Source: Streptomyces fumigatiscleroticus (GTDB lineage: Bacteria; Actinomycetota; Actinomycetes; Streptomycetales; Streptomycetaceae). From it: 64,000 nt of DNA. The notes under the pieces are model-generated. The model was given only the letters and a program-made list of their open reading frames with translations, was not told the origin of the DNA and did no database searches. The DNA lies in NCBI RefSeq assembly GCF_014647975.1, contig NZ_BMQF01000018.1, positions 1 to 64,000 on the forward strand. The letters are read 5' to 3'. This document shows positions 1 through 7,361 of this stretch, piece after piece (position 1 is the stretch's first letter; each line of letters starts with the position of its first letter). The translations under genes and the position numbers were made by a program.

Positions 1-81
1 GCCATCGGTGAACTGCCGTACCTGCTCACCCTCGCGGGGCACGGCTTCTACTGGTTCCGGCTCCGCAAGGGCGCCGCGTAG
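1..81 (+). CDS. treS: Trehalose synthase / maltose glucosyltransferase, C-terminal end only
   Basis: Only the last 26 residues are in the window. They end in the aromatic-rich strand GHGFYWFRL typical of the C-terminal beta domain of actinobacterial TreS. TreS interconverts trehalose and maltose; the maltokinase encoded next phosphorylates maltose, feeding the GlgE alpha-glucan pathway. Assignment rests on this short tail plus the adjacent pep2 and glgB, which is the conserved Streptomyces order glgE-treS-pep2-glgB. The gene is cut by the window start. Confidence 0.8.
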   Translation, partial: AIGELPYLLTLAGHGFYWFRLRKGAA

Positions 82-83
82 AA

Positions 84-119
84 CCCCGGGCGGGGCGGTT
101 TCCCCCGTCCCGCCCGGGG
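84..119 (+). terminator. Strong GC hairpin between treS and pep2
   Basis: Arms 84-98 and 105-119 can form a 15-bp stem with one G-T pair around a TTTCCC loop, starting three bases after the treS stop. There is no U-tract, which is usual for Streptomyces terminators. It should cut or attenuate read-through into pep2. Confidence 0.65.
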
Positions 120-166
120 CACGCATCAGTAACACCCCGACCTCCCCGGGGAAAGGACGCGACGAC

Positions 167-1561
167 ATGTCGGAAGCCGTCACCCGTACCCTCACGTCCC
201 CTCCGGGCCTCCTTGCGTCACTCGACCCCCTGCTGCGGGAATGGCTGCCGCGGCAACGCTGGTTCGCGGGCAAGGGACGTCCGGTCACCGGGTTCTCGCT
301 GGTCGCAGCCACCGAGCTGCTGCCGTCCAGGGCCCGTCTCGGCCTGTACCACCTGCTCGTGCGCGCCCATCAGCCGCTCGTGCCGCCCCTCGGTGCCCCC
401 GACCAGACGGGCGACTGCTACCAGCTTCTGATAGGCGTGCGCGAGGCGCTGCCGCCCCGGCTGGCGCCCGCGCTCATCGGACACGTCACCGAAGGGCCGC
501 TGGCCGGCCGGACGGTCTACGACGCCCTGTACGACACCCGGCCCGCCGAGGTGCTCCTGGAGGCGCTGCGCACCCGGGCCCGCATCGGCGGGCTCCGCTT
601 CGAGCGGGAGCCGCACGCGGACATCCGCGCCGGCCTCGTACCGCGCCGGATGACCGCCGAGCAGTCCAACTCCTCGGTCGTCTACGGAGATACGTTCATT
701 CTCAAGCTGCTGCGCCGGATCGTGCCCGGCATCAACCCCGACCTGGAGCTGCCGCTGGCGCTGGCCCGCGAGGGCTGCCCGCGGGTGCCCGCGCCGACCG
801 CGTGGATGGTGGCGGATCTGGCCGGTATGCCCTGGGTGCTCGGCGTGCTCCAGCCGTATGTGCAGGGCGCGACCGACGGCTGGGAGCTGGCGCTGCGGGA
901 GCTGGCCAAGGGCGAGGACTTCACCGCCGAGGCACGGGCGCTGGGCCGCGCCACCGCCGAGGTGCACACCGCGCTGGCCCGTGCCCTGCCCACCGTCACC
1001 CTCGGCCACAGCCATCTGCACCAGCTGGTCCAGGGCATGCTGGAGCGCCTGGAGGCGGCCGTCCAGGCGGTGCCCGCGCTGCGGCCGTACGCCCCCGGGC
1101 TGCGCTCGGCGTTCACGGCGCTGGACGATCTGGCCGCCGAGGGCCGTACCTGGACCGCGCAGCGCATCCACGGCGATCTGCATCTCGGCCAGTGCCTGCG
1201 CTCGCCGTCGGGCACCTGGTCGCTGATCGACTTCGAGGGCGAGCCCGCCAAGCCGCTGTCCGAGCGCCGGCTGCCGCAGCCGACCGCGCGGGACATCGCG
1301 GGGATGCTCCGCTCCTTCGACTACGCGGCGCACTCGGCCGATGTGCCGGTGCCGGACTGGGCCGGCAGCTGCCGGGCCGCATACTGCGCGGGATACGCGG
1401 AGGTCACCGGCCATGATCCGCGTATGGATCCCGTGCTGCTGCGGGCGTACGAGACCGACAAGGCCGTCTACGAAGTCGTGTACGAGGCCCGGCACCGCCC
1501 CGACTGGCTGCCGGTACCGCTGTCCGCGGTGCGCCGGCTGGCCGACTCCGATCCGATCTGA
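167..1561 (+). CDS. pep2: Maltokinase (Pep2/Mak)
   Basis: ATP-dependent kinase making maltose-1-phosphate, the GlgE substrate for alpha-glucan synthesis. The protein is 464 residues, normal for the family. It has the N-terminal maltokinase cap motif LPRQRWFAGKGR and an aminoglycoside-phosphotransferase-like kinase core with the catalytic HGDLHLGQ motif followed by IDFEG, near the two thirds point. The start ATG is chosen because a GGGGAAAGGA ribosome site lies just upstream; an earlier in-frame start would lie inside treS. It is followed after 37 bases by glgB, so the two are probably co-transcribed. The hairpin after treS suggests expression partly independent of treS. Confidence 0.93.
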   Translation: MSEAVTRTLTSPPGLLASLDPLLREWLPRQRWFAGKGRPVTGFSLVAATELLPSRARLGLYHLLVRAHQPLVPPLGAPDQTGDCYQLLIGVREALPPRLAPALIGHVTEGPLAGRTVYDALYDTRPAEVLLEALRTRARIGGLRFEREPHADIRAGLVPRRMTAEQSNSSVVYGDTFILKLLRRIVPGINPDLELPLALAREGCPRVPAPTAWMVADLAGMPWVLGVLQPYVQGATDGWELALRELAKGEDFTAEARALGRATAEVHTALARALPTVTLGHSHLHQLVQGMLERLEAAVQAVPALRPYAPGLRSAFTALDDLAAEGRTWTAQRIHGDLHLGQCLRSPSGTWSLIDFEGEPAKPLSERRLPQPTARDIAGMLRSFDYAAHSADVPVPDWAGSCRAAYCAGYAEVTGHDPRMDPVLLRAYETDKAVYEVVYEARHRPDWLPVPLSAVRRLADSDPI

Positions 1562-1598
1562 CCCGATCCACCTGACCTTCGTCTAGGAGGCTCCGTCC

Positions 1599-4157
1599 GT
1601 GACCCCCCGCCCCCCGTCCAGCGGTCCGCACGACAAGAAGACGGCCGAGGAGACCAGCGCCGAGCAGCCGCCGGCCGCGCGGAACACGCAGAAGAAGAGT
1701 GCCGCGAAGAAGACGGCCGACAGCAAGCCCGTGAAGGCGGCCAAGAAGGCGGTGGCGAAGAAGGCGGCCACGAAGACCGCCGCCAAGAAGGTCCCGGCCC
1801 AGAAGACCGCCGCCGAGAAGACGGCCACCGCCAGGATCACGGCCCAGAAGACGGCCGCCAAGAAGACGACGGCCAGGAAGGCCGCTGCCAAGAAGGCACC
1901 GGCGAAGAAGGCCCCGGCGAGGAAGGTGGCGGCCGAGCCGGTCGCTCCGCGGTCCGTGGAGGCCGCCCCCGTCTCCGCCGCGCTCGGCGCGGACGACCGG
2001 GAGCGGCTGCTGAACGGAACGCACCACGACCCGCACGCCGTGCTCGGCGCCCACCCGGTGCCCGGCGGCGTCGCCGTCCGCGCCTTCAAGCCGTACGCCC
2101 TGTCGGTGGCCGTGGTCGCCGGGGGCCGGCGGGTCGATCTGCACGACGACGGGGAGGGGTTCTTCTCGGGGCTGCTGCCGCTGCCGGACCTGCCCGACCA
2201 CCGGTTCCTCGTGGAGTACGAGGGCACGGTCCAGGAGACCGAGGACGCCTACCGCTTCCTGCCCACGCTGGGCGAGTTCGACCTGCACCTGATCGGCGAG
2301 GGCCGGCACGAGCAGCTGTGGCAGGTGCTCGGCGCCCACCCGATGACCCACCAGGGCGTGACCGGCACCCGTTTCGCGGTGTGGGCGCCGAACGCGCGCG
2401 GTGTGCGGGTGGCCGGCACCTTCAACTTCTGGGACGGCACCGGCCACCCGATGCGGTCGCTGGGCTCCACCGGCGTGTGGGAGCTGTTCCTGCCCGGCAT
2501 CGGCGAGGGCGAGCTGTACAAGTTCGACATCACCCGGCCGGACGGCTCCAGGACACTGCGCGCCGACCCGCTGGCCCGCCGTACCGAGGCGCCGCCCTGC
2601 ACCTCCTCCATCGTGACGTCGTCGCGGTACGAGTGGGGCGACGCGGAGTGGCTGGCCCGCCGCGCCGAGGTCCCGGCGCACGAGGCGCCGTTCTCGGTGT
2701 ACGAGGTGCACCTGCCGTCCTGGCGGCCCGGCCTGACCTACCGCGAGCTGGCCGATCAGCTGCCCGCGTACGTCAAGGACCTGGGCTTCACCCATGTGGA
2801 GCTGATGCCGGTCGCCGAGCACCCCTTCGGCGGCTCCTGGGGCTACCAGGTCACCTCCTACTACGCGCCCACCGCCCGACTCGGCACCCCCGACGACTTC
2901 CGGTATCTGGTGGACTCCCTGCACCGGGCCGGCATCGGCGTGCTGATGGACTGGGTGCCGGCCCACTTCCCGCGCGACGACTGGGCGCTTGCCGAGTTCG
3001 ACGGCCGCCCCCTGTACGAGCACGAGGACCCGCTGCGCTCCGCCCACCCCGACTGGGGGACCCTGGAGTTCGACTTCGGGCGGCGCGAGGTGCGCAACTT
3101 CCTGGTCGCCAACGCCGTGTACTGGTGCGAGGAGTTCCACATCGACGGGCTGCGGGTGGACGCCGTCGCCTCGATGCTCTACCTGGACTACTCGCGCGAG
3201 CCGGGCCAGTGGGTGCCGAACGAGCACGGCGGCCGGGAGAACCTGGACGCGGTGGCGTTCCTCCAGGAGATGAACGCGACCGTGTACCGCAGGGTGCCGG
3301 GCGTGGTGACGATCGCCGAGGAGTCCACGGCCTGGGACGGCGTCACGCGCGCCACCCACCACAAGGGCCCGAGCGGCTTCGGCGGGCTGGGCTTCGGGCT
3401 GAAGTGGAACATGGGCTGGATGCACGACTCGCTCCAGTACATGAGCCACGAGCCGGTCCACCGCAAGTACCACCACCACGAGATGACGTTCTCGATGGTG
3501 TACGCCTACAGCGAGAACTACGTGCTGCCGATCTCCCACGACGAGGTGGTGCACGGCAAGCGGTCGCTGGTGTCGAAGATGCCGGGCGACTGGTGGCAGC
3601 AGCGCGCCAACGAGCGGGCCTATCTCGGTTTCATGTGGGCCCACCCCGGCAAGCAGCTGCTCTTCATGGGCCAGGAGTTCGCCCAGGGCGCGGAGTGGTC
3701 CGAGGCGAACGGCCCCGACTGGTGGCTGCTCGACCCGGGCTACGGCGCCGAGCCGGACCACCGCGGGGTCCTGGACCTGGTCCGCGACCTGAACGCCGTC
3801 TACCGGGACACTCCGGCCCTGTGGCAGTGCGACACCCACCCGTCCGGTTTCGCCTGGGTGGTGGGGGACGCCGCCGACGACAACGTCTTCGCGTTCCTGC
3901 GCTTCGACGCGGACGGCACGCCCCTGCTGGCGGTGTCCAACCTCTCCCCCGTCGTCCGCCCGGACTACCGCCTCGGCGTCCCGGACGACGTGCCGGCCTG
4001 GCAGGAGGTCCTGAACACCGACGCGGCGCGGTACGGCGGCGGCGACGTCGTCAACGCCGACCCGGTCAAGCCGGAGGCGCAAGGGTGGCACGGCCGCCCG
4101 GCGAGTGTCCGGCTGACCCTGCCGCCCCTGGCCACGCTCTGGCTGCGGCCGGTCTAG
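1599..4157 (+). CDS. glgB: 1,4-alpha-glucan branching enzyme with lysine/alanine-rich N-terminal tail
   Basis: Introduces alpha-1,6 branches into alpha-glucan (GH13). 852 residues. Residues about 1-118 are a low-complexity tail of repeated KKTA/KKAP/AKK units resembling histone H1 or the tail of Streptomyces HupS. This is followed by the GlgB N1 and CBM48 domains, and from about residue 370 a GH13 barrel with GLRVDAVASM (nucleophile Asp near 520), TIAEES (acid/base Glu near 573) and ISHDEVVHGK (transition-state Asp near 646). The GTG start has a perfect AGGAGG eight bases upstream. Its stop overlaps that of the convergent helicase gene in the four bases CTAG. The tail is not needed for catalysis in other GlgB proteins; its role is unknown. 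Confidence 0.95.
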   Translation: MTPRPPSSGPHDKKTAEETSAEQPPAARNTQKKSAAKKTADSKPVKAAKKAVAKKAATKTAAKKVPAQKTAAEKTATARITAQKTAAKKTTARKAAAKKAPAKKAPARKVAAEPVAPRSVEAAPVSAALGADDRERLLNGTHHDPHAVLGAHPVPGGVAVRAFKPYALSVAVVAGGRRVDLHDDGEGFFSGLLPLPDLPDHRFLVEYEGTVQETEDAYRFLPTLGEFDLHLIGEGRHEQLWQVLGAHPMTHQGVTGTRFAVWAPNARGVRVAGTFNFWDGTGHPMRSLGSTGVWELFLPGIGEGELYKFDITRPDGSRTLRADPLARRTEAPPCTSSIVTSSRYEWGDAEWLARRAEVPAHEAPFSVYEVHLPSWRPGLTYRELADQLPAYVKDLGFTHVELMPVAEHPFGGSWGYQVTSYYAPTARLGTPDDFRYLVDSLHRAGIGVLMDWVPAHFPRDDWALAEFDGRPLYEHEDPLRSAHPDWGTLEFDFGRREVRNFLVANAVYWCEEFHIDGLRVDAVASMLYLDYSREPGQWVPNEHGGRENLDAVAFLQEMNATVYRRVPGVVTIAEESTAWDGVTRATHHKGPSGFGGLGFGLKWNMGWMHDSLQYMSHEPVHRKYHHHEMTFSMVYAYSENYVLPISHDEVVHGKRSLVSKMPGDWWQQRANERAYLGFMWAHPGKQLLFMGQEFAQGAEWSEANGPDWWLLDPGYGAEPDHRGVLDLVRDLNAVYRDTPALWQCDTHPSGFAWVVGDAADDNVFAFLRFDADGTPLLAVSNLSPVVRPDYRLGVPDDVPAWQEVLNTDAARYGGGDVVNADPVKPEAQGWHGRPASVRLTLPPLATLWLRPV

Positions 4158-6412
4158 CCGGTCTCCGCCAGCCCCTTCGGCAGGTCGCCGGTGTGCAGCA
4201 CGCCGAGCCGCTGCGTGGCCCGGGTCAGGGCCACGTAGAGGTCGCTGGTGCCGTACCGTCCCGGCTCGACCACCAGCACGGAGTCGAACTCCAGGCCCTT
4301 GGCCTGACGCGGGTCCAGCAGGACCACGGTCCGCGTCAGGTCGGGCTCGGCGCCGGCCTCCACCCCGTCCAGCCGCGCGGCCAGCGAGCGGTGCAGGTCA
4401 CGCGGTGCGATCACGGCGAGCCGGCCCTCGTCCGGGGTGAGTTCCGCGACCGCCGCGGCCACGGCCGACGGGAGGTCGCCGGTGGCGCGGACCCAGGGCC
4501 GTACGCCCGTGGAGCGCACCGACGCCGGCGGCTGGAAGCCGGGGTCCTCGGCACGGACCACCGCCGCGGCCAGCTCCATGATCTCGGCCGGGGTGCGGTA
4601 GTTGACGCCCAGGCGGGTGTGGACCCAGCGGTCCCCGACATAGGGCTGGAGGATCTTCTCCCAGGATCCGACGCCGGCCGCCTCCGCGGTCTGCGCCGGG
4701 TCGCCGACCAGGGTCATGGAACGGGTGGGGCTGCGCCGCATCAGCAGCCGCCACGCCATGGGCGAGAGCTCCTGCGCCTCGTCCACGATGATGTGCCCGA
4801 ACGCCCAGCCGCGGTCGGCCGCCGCGCGCTCGGCGGCGCTGCGCCTGTCCTCCTCCTCCTGGCGCTCGGCGAACCGCTCGGCGTCGATGATGTCGTGCGC
4901 GGACAGCACCTCCGACGCCTCCGGGTCGTCCTCCTCCTTGTCGTCGAACTCGTAGGTCCGGGAGGCGTAGGACACGTCCAGCACACCCTGCGCGTAGGCG
5001 ACCTGCTCCTCCCGCTCGCGTTCCGCCTCGGCCCGCGCGAGCCGGTCGTCCACGCCGAGCAGCTCGGCCGCCTCGTCCAGCAGCGGGACGTCGGCCACGG
5101 TCCAGCGCCGGGTCACCGGGCGCCGGACGGCGTCCGCGTCGGCGGCGGACAGGAACTCCTCGGGAGCGGCGAGGAAGTCCGCGACCAGCCGCTGCGGGGT
5201 CAGCCGGGGCCACAGCCGGTCGATGGCCGCCCAGACCTCGGGGTTCTCGGCGAGCTCGTCGCGGATCTGGGTGATGTCACTGGCGTCCAGCAGATTGGAG
5301 CCGTCGTAGGGGTCGGTGCCGATGCGTTCGGCGACCATGTCGGTGAGCGTGTTGAGGACATGGCCCTCGAAGTGCTCGCGGGCCACGTTGTGCGGGAGCT
5401 TCGCGGCGCGGGTGCGCTCCCGGGCGACGTTGACCAGGTCGTCGTCGAGCATCAGGACGTCGCGGTCGTGCTCGATCGTGATCACCGGATCGGGCAGCGC
5501 CTGCCGGCTGCGGACCACCTCGGCGAGCACGTCGGCCATCTCGGCCCGCCCCTTCACGGCGGCCGCCTCGGGGGTGTCCGCGGCCGTCGCCCTCACGCCG
5601 GGGAACAGCTCGCCCACGGTCGCCAGCAGCACGCCCGTCTCGCCCAGGGAGGGCAGCACCTCGCCGATGTAGCCGAGGAAGGCCGGGTTGGGGCCGACGA
5701 TCAGGACGGCGCGCCGGGCGAGCAGCTCCCGGTGCTCGTACAGGAGGTAGGCGGCGCGGTGCAGGGCCACGGCCGTCTTGCCGGTGCCGGGGCCGCCCTC
5801 GACGACCAGCACGCCGCGGTGCGGTGCCCGGATGATGCGGTCCTGGTCGGCCTGGATGGTCTGCACGATGTCGCCCATCCGGCCGGTGCGCGCGGAGTTG
5901 AGCGCGGCGAGCAGGACGGCGTCGCCCGCCGGGTCCTCGTGGCCGGTCCGGGTCTCGTCGCCCAGGTCGAGGATCTCGTCGTGCAGGGCGGTGACCCGGC
6001 GGCCGTCGGTGGAGATGTGGCGTCGGCGCCTGAGCCCCATCGGGGTGTGGCCGGTCGCCAGATAGAAGGGGCGGGCCACGTCGGCGCGCCAGTCGATCAG
6101 GACGGGGGTGCGCTCGGCGTCGTCGGCGCGCAGGCCGATCCGGCCGATGTGGTGGGCGGCTCCCGAGGAGAGGTCGATACGGCCGAAGCAGAGGGAGCCG
6201 TCCACCGCGTTCAGCGCGGCGAGCAGCCCCGAGCGCTCGGCGACGAGGATGTCCCGCTCCAGCCGGGCCTGCATGGGCGTACTGCCCTGGGCGAGCGCGT
6301 CGGTGACGGAGCTCTCGGCGTCGCCGCGCAGCACGTCGACACGTGCGTACAGCTCGTCGATGAATTGCTGCTCATGGCGCAATTCATGGTCGGTGAATTC
6401 GGCGTTTGACAA
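4154..6412 (-). CDS. HelD/HelR-type RNA polymerase-associated superfamily 1 helicase-like ATPase
   Basis: 752 residues. The N-terminal arm is a helical hairpin followed by the conserved FGRIDL and IDWRADVARPFY segments of the HelD family. Then come Walker A EGGPGTGKTAVALHR (about residue 210), motif II DEAQELSPMAWRLL with GDPAQT, and the C-terminal UvrD-like motifs KGLEFDSV and YVALTRATQRL. HelD proteins pull stalled RNA polymerase off nucleic acid; actinobacterial HelR members also displace rifamycin (established for relatives). The TTG start has GGGAG six bases upstream, and no better start is seen. The gene is convergent with glgB and preceded by a structured leader. Functional assignment to drug resistance is inference. 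Confidence 0.88.
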   Translation of the reverse strand: MSNAEFTDHELRHEQQFIDELYARVDVLRGDAESSVTDALAQGSTPMQARLERDILVAERSGLLAALNAVDGSLCFGRIDLSSGAAHHIGRIGLRADDAERTPVLIDWRADVARPFYLATGHTPMGLRRRRHISTDGRRVTALHDEILDLGDETRTGHEDPAGDAVLLAALNSARTGRMGDIVQTIQADQDRIIRAPHRGVLVVEGGPGTGKTAVALHRAAYLLYEHRELLARRAVLIVGPNPAFLGYIGEVLPSLGETGVLLATVGELFPGVRATAADTPEAAAVKGRAEMADVLAEVVRSRQALPDPVITIEHDRDVLMLDDDLVNVARERTRAAKLPHNVAREHFEGHVLNTLTDMVAERIGTDPYDGSNLLDASDITQIRDELAENPEVWAAIDRLWPRLTPQRLVADFLAAPEEFLSAADADAVRRPVTRRWTVADVPLLDEAAELLGVDDRLARAEAEREREEQVAYAQGVLDVSYASRTYEFDDKEEDDPEASEVLSAHDIIDAERFAERQEEEDRRSAAERAAADRGWAFGHIIVDEAQELSPMAWRLLMRRSPTRSMTLVGDPAQTAEAAGVGSWEKILQPYVGDRWVHTRLGVNYRTPAEIMELAAAVVRAEDPGFQPPASVRSTGVRPWVRATGDLPSAVAAAVAELTPDEGRLAVIAPRDLHRSLAARLDGVEAGAEPDLTRTVVLLDPRQAKGLEFDSVLVVEPGRYGTSDLYVALTRATQRLGVLHTGDLPKGLAETG

Positions 6413-6440
6413 TTCCGCTCCCGGCCGGATATACTGTGGT

Positions 6441-6502
6441 CAGTGAACTTCTTTGCGGCTTGATTTCCACGAAGTCGCGAATCACTGAATTTACGCAAAG
6501 AA
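6441..6502 (-). promoter_or_regulatory. Interleaved inverted repeats upstream of the helD-like gene
   Basis: CAGTGA (6441-6446) is complementary to TCACTG (6482-6487), and TTCTTTGCG (6449-6457) to CGCAAAGAA (6494-6502). The pairs interleave rather than nest, so they could form alternative or pseudoknotted structures, or serve as operator half-sites. A TATATC box lies at about 6427-6432 on the minus strand before the start codon. Confidence 0.4.
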
Positions 6503-6532
6503 ATCCCCCGAGCACAATTGCTCGGGGGATTT
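6501..6532 (-). terminator. Rho-independent terminator after trxA
   Basis: Perfect 14-bp stem with a CAAT loop; AAAT/ATTT flanks make it work in either direction. It lies directly downstream of the thioredoxin stop and separates that unit from the helD-like gene. Confidence 0.9.
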
Positions 6533-6550
6533 CCGCTGTACGGCCCGGGT

Positions 6551-6886
6551 TCACAGCACGTCGGACAGCTCCTGAAGGAGCCTGCGCTTGGGCCGGGCGC
6601 CCACCATCGACTTCACGGGCTCACCGGCGCGGAACACCATCAGCGTGGGGGTGGACAGCACCCCGTAGGCCACGGTGGTGCCGGGATTGCGGTCCACGTC
6701 CAGCTGGACGATCCTGAGCCGGTCGCCCTCCTCCCGCGCGATGTCCCGGAGCACCGGCGCGAGCTGCCGGCAGGGCCCGCACCAGTCGGCCGTGAACTGC
6801 ACGAGCACCGGCAGTTCCGCGTCGATCACCTCCGTCTCGAAATCCGCGTCCGTCACCTCGGTCACTCCCGCGACCTTGCTCACCAT
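6551..6886 (-). CDS. trxA: Thioredoxin
   Basis: Small cytosolic dithiol reductase, 111 residues. Contains the active site WCGPCRQLAPVL and the cis-proline segment STPTLMVF, both canonical. The ATG was chosen because the segment upstream in this frame lies inside the preceding gene; the start overlaps the stop of the merR-type gene by seven bases, indicating translational coupling. The pair forms a unit driven by the merR-type promoter and closed by the hairpin after the stop. Pairing with a MerR regulator suggests control by thiol or metal stress. Confidence 0.95.
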   Translation of the reverse strand: MVSKVAGVTEVTDADFETEVIDAELPVLVQFTADWCGPCRQLAPVLRDIAREEGDRLRIVQLDVDRNPGTTVAYGVLSTPTLMVFRAGEPVKSMVGARPKRRLLQELSDVL

Positions 6887-7287
6887 CGCTGCCCTCCCAG
6901 TTCGCACATCGGTTCGTCCGCCGGGGCCGGGAGTCGTTCCTCCGCGGCCCTCACCAGCCGGTCGCCGATCTCGGCGCGCACGGCCTTCAGCTCGTCGATC
7001 AGCGCATCCAGCTCCGCGAGCTTGCGCCGGTAGACCGCGAGCGACGCGGGACACGAGTCGCCCTCGGGGTGCCCGGCCCGCAGGCACTCCACGAAGGGCC
7101 GCGTCTCCTCCAGCTCGAACCCGAAGTCCTGGAGGATCCTGATCTGCCGCAGCAGCCTCAGATCGCTCTCGTCGTACGTCCGGTGCCCGTTGCCGGTGCG
7201 CCGCGCGGGCAGCAGCCCCCGCGACTCGTAGTACCGCAGCGTCCGCGTCGTGGTCCCGGCCCGTGCGGCCAGCTCGCCGATTCGCAT
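6880..7287 (-). CDS. MerR-family transcriptional regulator
   Basis: 135 residues. The N-terminal winged HTH begins MRIGELAARAGTTTRTLRYYE, as usual for MerR proteins, and is followed by the dimerisation coiled coil (about 75-120). It carries cysteines in ECLRAG and DSCPAS, eleven residues apart, and a third in the C-terminal MCELGG. These could bind metal or sense thiol oxidation, but the spacing does not match SoxR or CueR exactly. The ATG lies seven bases after a -10 box, so the mRNA is probably leaderless. It is co-transcribed with trxA. Confidence 0.88.
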   Translation of the reverse strand: MRIGELAARAGTTTRTLRYYESRGLLPARRTGNGHRTYDESDLRLLRQIRILQDFGFELEETRPFVECLRAGHPEGDSCPASLAVYRRKLAELDALIDELKAVRAEIGDRLVRAAEERLPAPADEPMCELGGQRW

Positions 7288-7293
7288 ACGGAG

Positions 7294-7326
7294 GAACGTA
7301 GACCTTGACCCCGGCGTCAAGGCAAC
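7294..7326 (-). promoter_or_regulatory. MerR-type promoter with operator dyad in a 19-bp spacer
   Basis: On the minus strand TTGCCT is followed by 19 bases and then TACGTT; the overlong spacer is the hallmark of MerR-activated promoters. The spacer holds the perfect dyad CCTTGAC-N6-GTCAAGG (7303-7322). Seven bases separate the -10 box from the ATG, predicting a leaderless, autoregulated transcript. Confidence 0.75.
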
Positions 7327-7361
7327 GCCGGGGTCGAGGACCGCAGGGACGGAGGCGGTCG

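Noticed and set aside
1404..4091. An 895-codon minus-strand open frame opposite glgB
   Set aside because: Mirror of the GC-rich codon pattern of glgB; the protein is Val/Arg/His-rich nonsense, and glgB motifs are unambiguous.
6441..6502. Rifamycin-associated element upstream of the helD-like gene
   Set aside because: The characteristic GC-rich 19-bp inverted repeat as I remember it is not present; only other inverted repeats are.
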